64,000 bases of DNA, taken from contig NZ_SHNO01000001.1 of assembly GCF_026262645.1 (NCBI RefSeq), positions 1,302,001 through 1,366,000 on the forward strand. The letters are read 5' to 3'. Positions 51,914 to 61,003 of the stretch are shown here, one piece after another (the stretch's first letter is position 1; each line of letters begins with the position of its first letter). Source of the DNA: Candidatus Marimicrobium litorale (GTDB taxonomy: Bacteria > Pseudomonadota > Gammaproteobacteria > Pseudomonadales > Halieaceae). A program made the translations under genes and the position numbers. The notes under the pieces were generated by a model. It did no database searches. It was not told the DNA's origin and saw only the letters and a program-made list of their open reading frames with translations.

Positions 51914-53479
51914 TCAATTAATCTGCCTGTTCATACCTTTCCAGTAGGGCGCACGAATATCCTTCTTGAGTAATTTTCCAGACGCATTACGCGGCAGGAG
52001 ATCAGTAAAATCAACGGACTTGGGCACCTTGTAGCCAGCAATTTTTTGCCTCGCAAAACTAATCAACTCCGCCTCAGAGACAGACGCGCCCTCTTTTTTC
52101 ACGATCACCGCCTTAACGGCCTCACCCCATTTATCACTAGGCACACCGACAACTGCCACATCCTGCACGGCTGCATGCTCATACAGTGCACTTTCAACCT
52201 CCGCGGGGTATACATTCTCACCGCCGGAAACGATCATGTCCTTTACTCGATCGTAGATATAAAGAAACCCTTCTTGATCGAGATAACCCGCATCACCAGA
52301 GTGCAGCCAGCCGTCGCGAAGAGTTTCGGCAGTCGCCTCAGGTCGCCTCCAATAACCATTCATCAAGGACGAGCCCTTGATTAGAATCTCACCAACGGTA
52401 TCCGGCGGCAGCACGTTGTCGTATTCATCTGCAATAGCTATTTCGACGCCGGGATAAGGCCTACCACAGGACGCCATTTTGCGCGCGTCTGGATCGCTGT
52501 GATCACGAGGCTCCAGCACGGTCATGGACCCGGCTGTCTCCGTCATGCCATAGATCTGGGCAAAACCGCAGCCCATAACTTTTAGCGCACGCTGCAACAG
52601 GGCTGAAGGGATCGGTGATGCACCGTAGAGCAGTATATTGAGGCTGGCGAAAACCTCCGGGCGACAGGCCGGATTATCCAACAACAATTGAATGGCCGCC
52701 GGGACAAGAAAAGTACGAGTCACCTTCTCCGACTCGAGAAGCACGATGATCTCCGCGGGATCGACCTCCTCGACCAGTACTGCTTTGGCACCGTTGTACA
52801 GAGAAATCAGTCCGGTCGCGGTGCCACCAATATGAAATAACGGCATGGCAACCAAAATGACGTCTTCAGGCCCTGACAATTGCCAGCCCCCCAGTCGACA
52901 CTCTGCCTCACGCTGGGCGAGCAGTGCTGCACTCGAAATCTGAACGCCCTTGGGCCGACCGGTTGTGCCACTTGTGTAGAGTTGTATGACTGTATCTTCG
53001 CCGCTGGGAGACCTGGAGATTTCATACTCAGATTGGATATCACGCCACCGGTGATAGCTCTCTGCGCCGTCGCCTTCGATCACCACCACCTTTTCCAGCA
53101 GGGGCAATTGTGGCCGAATACTTTCCAGCAGAGGCAGAAACCCGGAGGCGATGAACAGCACCCGGGTTTCACTGTCATTAACAATATACTCGACTTCCGG
53201 CGCGGCAAGTCGCCAATTAACACCGACCAGCACTACGCCGCACTTGCTGGCACCAAGCAATAACTCGAAAAAAACATCGCAGTTCTTTGCCAGCACCGCG
53301 ACTCGCTGCCCGGCTTCGACCAGCTCACTCAATCCGTTAGCAACTTGCTTCGCGTAGCGGTCCAGTTCGCCATAAGTGGTAACGCGGTTGCCGAAGAGAA
53401 AGGCTGAATGCTCCGGGCGCTCGGCTGCGTGATAGCTGCTGATATCGTCGAGAGTTTTGAATTGTCGGTAGAGGGGCAT
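51914..53479 (-). CDS. AMP-dependent acyl-CoA ligase (3)
   Basis: 521 aa, ANL superfamily. P-loop LYTSGTTGRPKGVQISS near residue 170, YGMTETAGS, LHSGDAGYLDQEGFLYIYDRVKDMIVSGGENVYPAEVE, and the catalytic Lys in PRNASGKLLKKD near the C-terminus. It is clearly related to ligase 2 of the same operon (same hinge wording), but distinct. First structural ligase after the SDR. Its presence with two others suggests several acids are activated along the pathway. Confidence 0.9.
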   Translation of the reverse strand: MPLYRQFKTLDDISSYHAAERPEHSAFLFGNRVTTYGELDRYAKQVANGLSELVEAGQRVAVLAKNCDVFFELLLGASKCGVVLVGVNWRLAAPEVEYIVNDSETRVLFIASGFLPLLESIRPQLPLLEKVVVIEGDGAESYHRWRDIQSEYEISRSPSGEDTVIQLYTSGTTGRPKGVQISSAALLAQREAECRLGGWQLSGPEDVILVAMPLFHIGGTATGLISLYNGAKAVLVEEVDPAEIIVLLESEKVTRTFLVPAAIQLLLDNPACRPEVFASLNILLYGASPIPSALLQRALKVMGCGFAQIYGMTETAGSMTVLEPRDHSDPDARKMASCGRPYPGVEIAIADEYDNVLPPDTVGEILIKGSSLMNGYWRRPEATAETLRDGWLHSGDAGYLDQEGFLYIYDRVKDMIVSGGENVYPAEVESALYEHAAVQDVAVVGVPSDKWGEAVKAVIVKKEGASVSEAELISFARQKIAGYKVPKSVDFTDLLPRNASGKLLKKDIRAPYWKGMNRQIN

Positions 53480-53546
53480 AGGCCAGCTTTCTCTATTTGC
53501 TTATTTTGACGCTACGTGTGGATTACCCGCTAGCGTGGTCTGGTTG

Positions 53547-54305
53547 TTAACATGATGCTCCGCCATCGAGCACTAACGCGTGCCCTGTCATGAAGGATGA
53601 CTGGTCACAGGCCATCCAAACAACCGCATCGGCGACCTCTTGCGGTGTTCCCAACCGACCCAGCGGGTGCATTTTTAATACCTTTCGCGATACCTTCTGA
53701 TCTTGTAACAAACTGCGTCGGGCAATATCGGTGTCGATGACTCCAGGACATATCGCATTGATCCTGAGGCCACGGTCCGCATACTCTCGGGCCGCTGTTT
53801 TTGTCATTCCTATAACGGCATGCTTGCTGGCAGTATAAGCGCAGCCCATCATCTCATTCGCACCGAGACCAGCGATGGACGACATATTAATGATCGTCCC
53901 GCCGTCGACCATGCAGGGAATCTCATACTTCATACAGCGCCAGACGCCCTTGAGATTGGTGTCGATCACCGCATCAAATACCTCTTCCTTATAGTCGGCA
54001 GTAGGCACAAAGGGAGTACCCTCAATGCCGGCATTATTTACCGCAACATGCAGGGCGCCGTATTCGGTTACGACATCTTCCAGCAACTTGCTCACCGCTG
54101 CGGTGGAACCAACATCCACGTGTCGGAAGCCGGCATTGCCGCCTGCTGCGATAATCGCATCGACCACCGCGCTGCCTTCGTTTTCGCGCCGTGATGCAAC
54201 CACGACCCGTGCACCCTCTTCGCCAAGACGCAGCGCGATCGCGCTGCCGATGCCACTGCTGGCGCCCACCACCAATGCGCTTCTACCCTCCAGCAAGCCG
54301 GCCAT
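53547..54305 (-). CDS. SDR-family oxidoreductase (2)
   Basis: 252 aa, classical SDR. Cofactor motif VGASSGIGSAIALRLG, NNAG in VAVNNAGIEG, and the catalytic Tyr-Lys in YTASKHAVIGMTKTAA. The Arg pair after the second strand (VVASRREN) suggests NADP(H), unlike SDR 1 of the operon. It overlaps the TetR stop by one base (TGATG), so regulator and enzyme are translationally coupled. It probably reduces or oxidises a hydroxyl/keto group of the ring or acyl-CoA intermediates. Confidence 0.92.
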   Translation of the reverse strand: MAGLLEGRSALVVGASSGIGSAIALRLGEEGARVVVASRRENEGSAVVDAIIAAGGNAGFRHVDVGSTAAVSKLLEDVVTEYGALHVAVNNAGIEGTPFVPTADYKEEVFDAVIDTNLKGVWRCMKYEIPCMVDGGTIINMSSIAGLGANEMMGCAYTASKHAVIGMTKTAAREYADRGLRINAICPGVIDTDIARRSLLQDQKVSRKVLKMHPLGRLGTPQEVADAVVWMACDQSSFMTGHALVLDGGASC

Positions 54306-54922
54306 CAGCGGATGTCCTTACCGCAACAAATCATTTGCAGAGTTTCCATCGCCAGATCTTCCAGCGACAATTCGCCGTCGAGCTGAAACCAGTAAGGCGT
54401 CCAGTGAATGGCCCCGGCGATCAACCTGCGTGTGACGAACATGTCACCCGCCAGTAGCCCGGCTTCCTCGGTGTCTTGCAAAGCGTCCAGCCAGAGCTGT
54501 TCGTAGACGTCGCGGTATTGAAGAATGTCCTGCTGTACCTCACTCGACAGCGAGCGCCACTCGGATATCAATACTGACATGATCGCCGTCGTATCAGGAC
54601 CGATGGTGAACTGCAGTTCACTGCGGATACAGGCCAGCAGCTTATCTCGTGGACCTTCGGCTCTGCTAATCGCGTCTCTGAGAATCTCGGTAAAGTAAAT
54701 AAGAGCCTCGGACATAACCGAACGAAGAATATCTTCCTTGGAGGAAAAGTGATGAAAAATACTGCCCGACTGAATCCCTACCGCACCGGCAATATCACGG
54801 ACCGTTGTGCGTTCGTATCCCTTCTGGCGAAACAGCTGCGCAGCCTGATCGAGCAGACGCCCGCGGGGGCTGTCGGGGTCCGTGATCTGCCCCTGCTGAA
54901 TCAGCGCATTGAGTTGTCCCAT
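54305..54922 (-). CDS. TetR-family repressor of the catabolic cluster
   Basis: 205 aa. The N-terminal HTH at about 22-65 (LLDQAAQLFRQKGYERTTVRDIAGAVGIQSGSIFHHFSSKE) is standard TetR. The C-terminal ligand domain looks like the KstR2/acyl-CoA-responsive group by its length and ending. It is first gene of the 11-gene minus operon; an operator dyad sits 75 bp upstream, between it and the divergent acyl-CoA dehydrogenase. The same dyad stands before the Rieske operon, so autoregulation and control of both arms is the simple reading. The inducer is probably a pathway CoA ester; this is inference. Confidence 0.9.
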   Translation of the reverse strand: MGQLNALIQQGQITDPDSPRGRLLDQAAQLFRQKGYERTTVRDIAGAVGIQSGSIFHHFSSKEDILRSVMSEALIYFTEILRDAISRAEGPRDKLLACIRSELQFTIGPDTTAIMSVLISEWRSLSSEVQQDILQYRDVYEQLWLDALQDTEEAGLLAGDMFVTRRLIAGAIHWTPYWFQLDGELSLEDLAMETLQMICCGKDIR

Positions 54923-54996
54923 AAATTTCTGTCCTGCACAGGCTCTGGAAACTCGCGTGGCGATTAGGCTAACTCTTGAATCCCGAAAAGCCGCTT

Positions 54997-55016
54997 AACC
55001 AAGCGCTTGCTTGGTC
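54997..55016 (+). promoter_or_regulatory. TetR-type operator, copy 2 (TetR/acyl-CoA dehydrogenase gap)
   Basis: AACCAAGC, spacer GCTT, GCTTGGTC: 7 of 8 dyad pairs match. It is the reverse complement of the site at 39032-39051 with a single mismatch in 20 bp. It lies between the divergent TetR and acyl-CoA dehydrogenase genes and could control both directions. Confidence 0.82.
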
Positions 55017-55107
55017 AGCCATATTACGCCAAAATCCCCGAACTTCAACCACTCTTCTGCATCCGAATGGGCGAGCTGGCACGCGCCATGGCAAGAGGAA
55101 CGTCACC

Positions 55108-56271
55108 ATGCTGTTTACACCTGAACACAACGAACTTCGACGCAGTTTGCGCAATTTCATCGGCACGGAACTGAATCCCCATGTCGATGAATGGGAACGC
55201 GCTGGCTTCACTCCACTGCATGAAATAATGCCCAAAATGGCATGCCTCGGGCTGCTGGGTATCGATAAGCCCACCGCCTACGGTGGCTTGGGACTGGACT
55301 ACAGTTTCGCCATGGTCGCCCACGAGACGTTTGGCGAAGTCGACAGCGCTGGAGTGAAGCTGGGTATCGATGTGCAGACGTCGATGGCGACACCGGCCCT
55401 CGCAAAATTCGGCAGTGACGTATTACGCGAAGAATTTCTGCGACCCGCTATTGCTGGTGAGCAGGTCTGCTCAATTGCCGTAAGCGAGGTGGGAGGCGGC
55501 TCTGATGTTGCCTCTATACAAACCCGTGCGCGCGCGAGCGGCGAAGACTATGTAATCAGCGGTAGCAAAATGTGGATTACCAACGCGACTCAGGCCGACT
55601 GGATTTGCCTGCTGGTGAATACCTCAGACAAGGCCCCACACAGGAACAAGTCCCTGGTCATCGTGCCTACCGACTTACCAGGCTTCAGCGTGAGTCCACC
55701 GCTCGAAAAACTGGGCATGCGTTCTTCAGATACCGCGCAGATTTTTCTCGACGAGGTCCGTATTCCACAGCGTTACCGTATCGGTGAGGAAGGGCAGGGA
55801 TTTGCCTATCAAATGCAACAGTTTCAGGAGGAACGGCTGTCCTGCATCAGCAACTTACGTCCACTCGAAATCGCCATTGAGCGCACCATTGAATACTGCG
55901 CGCAGCGTACCGTATTCGGCAAACCCGTACTGGATAATCAGGTGGTGCATTTCCGACTGGCCGAATTGCAGACTGATATAGAGGCCGTACGGGCACTTTT
56001 TTATCGAGCAGCCGAACATTACATAGATGATAAAGATGTTACTCAACTGGCTTCAATGGCGAAATTGAAAATCGGGCGCCTCAGCAGAGAAGTAGCCGAC
56101 GCCTGTCTGCAGTATTGGGGTGGACAAGGTTATATGTGGGAAAACCCCGTCTCGCGTTTATTCCGGGATGGCAGACTGGTTTCCATAGGGGGGGGTACAG
56201 ACGAGGTTATGCTCTCGATCATCGCCAAAGGGATGGGAACGCTGCCAACCAGAGATCCGGCAGACTCCTGA
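55108..56271 (+). CDS. Acyl-CoA dehydrogenase
   Basis: 387 aa, flavoprotein family. The FAD/substrate region is CSIAVSEVGGGSDVASIQT, then GSKMWITNATQADW, the RTVFGKPVLDNQ signature, and at the end QYWGGQGYMWENPVSRLFRD and GTDEVMLSIIAKGM. It introduces a double bond next to the thioester, passing electrons to ETF. AGAGGA precedes the ATG; a longer in-frame start lies over the operator and is not credible. It is divergent from the TetR operon and probably co-regulated by the operator in between. Confidence 0.93.
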   Translation: MLFTPEHNELRRSLRNFIGTELNPHVDEWERAGFTPLHEIMPKMACLGLLGIDKPTAYGGLGLDYSFAMVAHETFGEVDSAGVKLGIDVQTSMATPALAKFGSDVLREEFLRPAIAGEQVCSIAVSEVGGGSDVASIQTRARASGEDYVISGSKMWITNATQADWICLLVNTSDKAPHRNKSLVIVPTDLPGFSVSPPLEKLGMRSSDTAQIFLDEVRIPQRYRIGEEGQGFAYQMQQFQEERLSCISNLRPLEIAIERTIEYCAQRTVFGKPVLDNQVVHFRLAELQTDIEAVRALFYRAAEHYIDDKDVTQLASMAKLKIGRLSREVADACLQYWGGQGYMWENPVSRLFRDGRLVSIGGGTDEVMLSIIAKGMGTLPTRDPADS

Positions 56272-56439
56272 ATAATCCGCTGACGAACAGCAGTCCCCGT
56301 CAGACTCTGATACCTTGTCCGAAGCCGATTGTGTGCCGATCCCATCGGGTCGGCTGCCTGGTATATGTGAAACGTCACAACCGAGCACACATTGACAGGC
56401 TGCATACGCACTACAGGACAAAAGCACTGCTTACGCCCT

Positions 56440-57687
56440 TCAGCAACTCGCCTCGGCGTGATCAAAAATCACAGGCAGACTGTCTGGACCGCGAAAGGAA
56501 AAGCCGATCATACGAGAAGACCCACCTGGCGCGACCCTTAGATTGTGCAGGCGATCTAGAATAGCGTTGAGCGCCACTTCGGCCTCCAGTTTCGCAAGAT
56601 GCGAACCCGCACAGTAATGAGGTCCGTATCCGAAGCTTATGTGCTCGTTGTCAGCACGATCGATATCAAACAAATCCGGATGCGTGAACTGCCGCTCATC
56701 TCTATTGGCAGCTCCGATATGACAGAGGACAGACGCGCCCGCCGGAATACTTACACCTGCAATTTTAGTATCTACAGCGGCCTCGCGCATGACCGTGCTA
56801 ATCGGCGACTCCCAGCGCATGGCTTCATTAATCAGGGGGGTCACCAGCGTGCGATCTATCCGAACACGCTCCATCAACTGCGGATCATTCAACATCGCGA
56901 AGCAGGCAGTGCCTAACAGGTGATTGGTCGTTTCTGCACCGGCCAATACCAGCAAACGCAGAAAAGAGACCACCTCAAAATCAGATAGCTGCTCACCATC
57001 AATTTCCGCCGTGACCAGCGTACCGATCATATCGGATTCAGGCTTCTCGCGTTTTGCCTGCACGATCGGTGTCAAATAATTGAGTAATTTCTCAGAAGCC
57101 AGCAGGCCCGTTGCGGGATCGTGCGCCACAAGACATAAATCCCTGCCCCATTGATGCACCTGGCCCAGTTCGTCGGCAGGCAAGCCCAGCAGGGAAACAA
57201 ACACCGCCAACGGAAATTGAAAACAAAAATCACAGTGTAAATCCGCCTCGCCCTCGCTGATAAATACATCGATAGCCCGATCCGCGGTTCTCCGCACCGT
57301 CTCCTGGAAGCCACCATCCCTTAACACACGGGGCGCCATAGAAGGCGTAATCAGGGTGCGATGCTTCAGATGCTCCTTTCCATCCATCCCGACTACGGTT
57401 GGACCCATGACAATCCCCATCGTACGCTGCACAATATCACTGGAGAAAACTTTATCGTTCTTTAAAGTTGACCTCACATCCGCATAGCGCGTAATCAGAA
57501 AAGAGCGCGGCGCATCGGCGGGCATCATGTCCGTTGTTTCAATGACCGGGTCATCCCGACGCAAGGCTGCATAGATCCTGTAAGGATTCGAAACCGGCGC
57601 CATTGGCCCCAGTTGCAGCAGTGCCTCAAGATCGATCGCGTGCTCGTCGATATCAGCCTGGTCTACCAACAGTTTTTCCTCATTCAC
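56440..57687 (-). CDS. Cytochrome P450
   Basis: 415 aa, soluble bacterial class. I-helix AGAETTNHLLG, the ExxR region near PLINEAMRWESP, and the heme loop SFGYGPHYCAGSHLA with Cys at about 359. The N-terminus is short, without a membrane anchor. It hydroxylates a hydrophobic compound using electrons from a ferredoxin; none is encoded beside it. It is convergent with the acyl-CoA dehydrogenase (168-bp gap without a gene) and likely belongs to the same catabolic region, although no copy of the TetR operator is found at its promoter. Confidence 0.93.
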   Translation of the reverse strand: MNEEKLLVDQADIDEHAIDLEALLQLGPMAPVSNPYRIYAALRRDDPVIETTDMMPADAPRSFLITRYADVRSTLKNDKVFSSDIVQRTMGIVMGPTVVGMDGKEHLKHRTLITPSMAPRVLRDGGFQETVRRTADRAIDVFISEGEADLHCDFCFQFPLAVFVSLLGLPADELGQVHQWGRDLCLVAHDPATGLLASEKLLNYLTPIVQAKREKPESDMIGTLVTAEIDGEQLSDFEVVSFLRLLVLAGAETTNHLLGTACFAMLNDPQLMERVRIDRTLVTPLINEAMRWESPISTVMREAAVDTKIAGVSIPAGASVLCHIGAANRDERQFTHPDLFDIDRADNEHISFGYGPHYCAGSHLAKLEAEVALNAILDRLHNLRVAPGGSSRMIGFSFRGPDSLPVIFDHAEASC

Positions 57688-58142
57688 TCTTATTATTTTT
57701 CAGGCGCAAGCCAACAGGACACTGGCAGGTCGCTGATAATGCGCCCTTTAGTATAGCAGGGGGACTAAAAATGGTGCGGAAAGCCACGCACGGGGTCGCC
57801 TGCCAGACTGACCTCACTGACAGACTCCTTTGCCTGAACCAATGGTCCAGCGTTGCCGATGACGCAGACCATCGCCCCGGGGTAACGCCCTGAGGATACA
57901 CGCAATGGGCCTCCCGTGTGTGAGCCAATGAGCCTCACCCCCCAGTGCCCCCGGGAAACAGGGCTGTTAGCGCCCGGCAAAGCCAGAATACAGTGAGGGG
58001 CGCGACACTCCCACGGTTATGTCAAACAGATGCAAAAGCGTTATTTCAATACAGTTTGCGCAACAGGGCTTATAATACCCACAGTCGCACTGTTAGCGCC
58101 ATCGAGCACGAATAGCGTAACCATCGATTATAGGTCGCCATA
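57688..58142 (+). other. 455-bp divergent intergenic region
   Basis: No gene is seen. It contains a short inverted repeat GTGAG/CTCAC at 57920-57938 and a consensus -10 TATAAT at 58071-58076, whose -35 is unclear; this could serve the desaturase gene. The first half is G+C-rich and may carry the P450 promoter. Confidence 0.4.
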
Positions 58143-59069
58143 ATGGAAAGCATGACACCTCAAAGCCTGCCTCTGGCTGATGTACTGCCCTTCTTCCTTC
58201 TGGCATTACTCGTTTATGGCATTGCAGAACTGATCTACATGCAACGAGTGCAAAAAAGCGCGAGACTCGGAGAGTACGGCATGTCCGTCAAGGGCATGGG
58301 GTTTACGCTGACAATCGGGGTTCTTGTAGAGCTGCTGGTCGGCCCATTCAATAAATTGTTGTTGGCCCTGTGGGGAGCCAATTTCAGTCTGATAGATGCG
58401 GGGATGTCACCACTCGGCTGGGTGTATGGCTTTGTAATCTATGAACTGTGTTATTGGTTTCAGCACTGGGCCGCACACAAGGTCAGACTGCTATGGTGCC
58501 TGCATTCGCCGCACCACGCCCCGGGAGCTATCAATATGTTTGTCGGATTCAACCACTCTTTTCTTGAGACTCTGTTTTACATGCCATTCTTACTGGGCTT
58601 TTTGCCCGCTGTGCTGGGCGTGCACCCCGCGGTTATCGCCGTTCTCGCATTCATTGATGTGGTCTGGGGAAATATTTTGCACATCAGTGACAAAGTGGTC
58701 AGCAGGCGCTGGGGGCCGCTGGAAAAGTTCATGCAAACGCCCTCCTATCATCGGGTGCATCATGCACAGAATATTCGCTATATGGATACCAACTACAACT
58801 CCATTACCCTTTTTGGCGACTGGCTCATGAACACCCTGCAACCGCTTGATAAAAACGAGCCAGTGAAATTCGGCATTACACGCGAGGTCGACACCAGTAG
58901 CTTCACTGATGTTCATTTTGGTGAGTTTGGGCTACTTTGGCGAGACCTTCGCTGTGCACGCAATCTGCGCGACATTGCAGGGTATCTGTTCCGGGCGCCG
59001 GGTTGGCGTCCAAATGGGCGACAGGATACCGTAGCGGCTCAAAAAGGAAGGTCGCAGATAAGCACCTAG
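58143..59069 (+). CDS. Sterol desaturase/fatty acid hydroxylase family membrane protein (1)
   Basis: 308 aa. Diiron histidine boxes: HWAAH near residue 108, HSPHH near 121, HRVHH near 205, with a further His in FNHSF. Several membrane helices precede and separate them. The family hydroxylates or desaturates lipids in the inner membrane; sterols or fatty chains are possible. The second family member follows 135 bp later on the same strand. The first of two close ATGs is used. Confidence 0.88.
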   Translation: MESMTPQSLPLADVLPFFLLALLVYGIAELIYMQRVQKSARLGEYGMSVKGMGFTLTIGVLVELLVGPFNKLLLALWGANFSLIDAGMSPLGWVYGFVIYELCYWFQHWAAHKVRLLWCLHSPHHAPGAINMFVGFNHSFLETLFYMPFLLGFLPAVLGVHPAVIAVLAFIDVVWGNILHISDKVVSRRWGPLEKFMQTPSYHRVHHAQNIRYMDTNYNSITLFGDWLMNTLQPLDKNEPVKFGITREVDTSSFTDVHFGEFGLLWRDLRCARNLRDIAGYLFRAPGWRPNGRQDTVAAQKGRSQIST

Positions 59070-59204
59070 TGAGACGCAGACAGCCAGCTGTATATTCAAG
59101 ACGTGGCAGAGCAACGCCAATTACTTTATGCTAATTCCCGGGTTGGCGATGTCATTCGCGGGAAGTCAGATCCAGGTAGGATAAATCGGAGCGAGTAAAT
59201 CGCC

Positions 59205-60134
59205 ATGCAGGAGCTGTGGACAGAGTACTACGAACTATTGGCTGGCACGTCTTTCGTGCTTTTTCTTGCCTATTTTTCACTACTACTTAGCTGGCCTTTT
59301 TTTCTATTACTGGAAAAGCTTACACCGGTTAACCGACACACGCCTCGCAGTAACTTTTTTTTCAATTGGAAAATTACCGGCAGCAACCTGCTGCTGGCCC
59401 CTGTATTCAACGCACTGGTCATCCTGCTGACTCTTGCGCTTGTCGACACCCTGGGTCTACCGAAACTTGGCGTCACTACTGCCAGCATGTCGATCGGCCT
59501 TCCTGTCGTCGACACACTACTGCAAGGTATGCTTATCTTCGTCACGGCGTGCTTTCTCGGTGACTTCTCTTATTATTGGTGGCACAGAGCCCAGCACCAG
59601 ATTCCCGTATTGTGGGAAATACACAAGCTGCATCACAGCGACGAACATCTGAATACCACCACCATCTATCGATCGCATTTTCTGGAACCTGCGGGGCAGG
59701 CTCTCGTACGAGGACTCACAATAGGCCTTATTTTCGATATCAGCGAGACGCCACAAACCGCTATCGCTATCGTAGCCGGAGGCCTTCTACCTGTACTATG
59801 GGATTACTTTATCCATGCCAACGTGCGCATTGACGCACTGAACCGTGTATTGCCTTTTTTTTCCGTGCCGCAATTTCATTGGATACACCACTCCCGGGAA
59901 CCAGAACATCAGGACAAGAATTTCTCCATCTGGCTTCCCTTGTTCGATATCGCGTTTGGCAGTTACTATCGGCCCCGGCGTGACGAATATCCCGCAACAG
60001 GCCTGAGTAGCGGTGAAAAAATACAAACTCTTTGGGAAGCTCAGGCCGGACCACTGCTAGCGTGGAAAAGCATGCTTAAAAACCGCAGGACGCGGCCCGC
60101 AAAAGAACGGCAAGCTGACGGGCGAAACGCATGA
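59205..60134 (+). CDS. Sterol desaturase/fatty acid hydroxylase family membrane protein (2)
   Basis: 309 aa, four or so membrane helices. Histidine boxes HRAQH (in YYWWHRAQH), HKLHHSDEH and HWIHHSREPEHQ form the diiron site. It differs greatly from the preceding family member, so it is not a recent duplicate. An N-terminal helix and a Lys/Arg-rich C-terminal tail are visible. It could oxidise the same lipid in sequence with its neighbour. It ends 15 bp from the convergent deacetylase gene. Confidence 0.88.
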   Translation: MQELWTEYYELLAGTSFVLFLAYFSLLLSWPFFLLLEKLTPVNRHTPRSNFFFNWKITGSNLLLAPVFNALVILLTLALVDTLGLPKLGVTTASMSIGLPVVDTLLQGMLIFVTACFLGDFSYYWWHRAQHQIPVLWEIHKLHHSDEHLNTTTIYRSHFLEPAGQALVRGLTIGLIFDISETPQTAIAIVAGGLLPVLWDYFIHANVRIDALNRVLPFFSVPQFHWIHHSREPEHQDKNFSIWLPLFDIAFGSYYRPRRDEYPATGLSSGEKIQTLWEAQAGPLLAWKSMLKNRRTRPAKERQADGRNA

Positions 60135-60149
60135 GCGAGCTTTAGCGTC

Positions 60150-60857
60150 TCAACGTGCTAACAGCTCACTTACGGTGACAAAATCATATCCCCTGGACTT
60201 CAATGATTGAATGATTATTCCTGTCGCCTCTACCGTTGGAGCACGACTATCCTGGCGGTAGGGATCATCGACGTCACCATGGCCATCATGCAATAAAATA
60301 ATGGCGCCGGGTTCCACGCTCTTCAGTACAGCCTCGGCAATCAGAGCGGGGTCTGTGACCTCCCAATCACTCCCGTGGTCGGACATCAGAATAGAAATCA
60401 TGCCCAGCTCGTCAATCGCACGCTTTACGCCGGGACCTTGGATCCCATAAGGCGGACGAAATAACCGTGGTGAATAGTCCAACTCCAGATGCGTATCAAT
60501 GAGTTCACCCGTGCGCACAATCTCCTCCTGCATCGATTCGCGTTGCAGTGAAATCATCGGCTTATGGGAATAGCTGTGATTCGCAACCTCATGATCCGCC
60601 CGCGCCACCATCCGTGCGGTGTCAGGAAATGCTTCAACGTGACTACCCTTGAGGAAAAAAGTCGCCTTGACATCGTGCTCGGCGAGTAACTTCAGCAGAG
60701 CCTCCGTGTGCGGCGGATTAGGGCCATCGTCAAACGTAAGGGCGACAACTTTGGCATCCACCGGCAGACGCACAATTGCCCCGCTGTAGGACCAGTAAAT
60801 AACCGCCACCAAGCCAATAACCACAATAGTGAGCAGAATAAGCCCTTTTCGCCACAT
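60150..60857 (-). CDS. Polysaccharide deacetylase (NodB-like), membrane-anchored
   Basis: 235 aa. An N-terminal anchor helix (residues 4-24) is followed by a NodB domain: motif 1 TFDDGPN with the catalytic Asp pair, motif 2 HSYSH for metal binding, motif 3 RPPYG, and the later LLHDGHGD. It removes acetyl groups from a cell-surface polymer such as peptidoglycan or a glycan. The ATG with GAGGG eight bases upstream is chosen over a GTG 15 bp earlier. It faces the COQ4-like gene divergently. Confidence 0.9.
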   Translation of the reverse strand: MWRKGLILLTIVVIGLVAVIYWSYSGAIVRLPVDAKVVALTFDDGPNPPHTEALLKLLAEHDVKATFFLKGSHVEAFPDTARMVARADHEVANHSYSHKPMISLQRESMQEEIVRTGELIDTHLELDYSPRLFRPPYGIQGPGVKRAIDELGMISILMSDHGSDWEVTDPALIAEAVLKSVEPGAIILLHDGHGDVDDPYRQDSRAPTVEATGIIIQSLKSRGYDFVTVSELLAR

Positions 60858-61003
60858 AATGTTTACCCTCACCTCGCGTCAACGACGCTTTCACATTGCT
60901 GCGCTTTCTATCTAGCCCATAATTCGTATACTGAAGCCTGATCAGTAGATACCAGCAGCTTCTCATAATTGTCCATAGGGACGAAAGAGCCGGAGGTTAA
61001 TCC

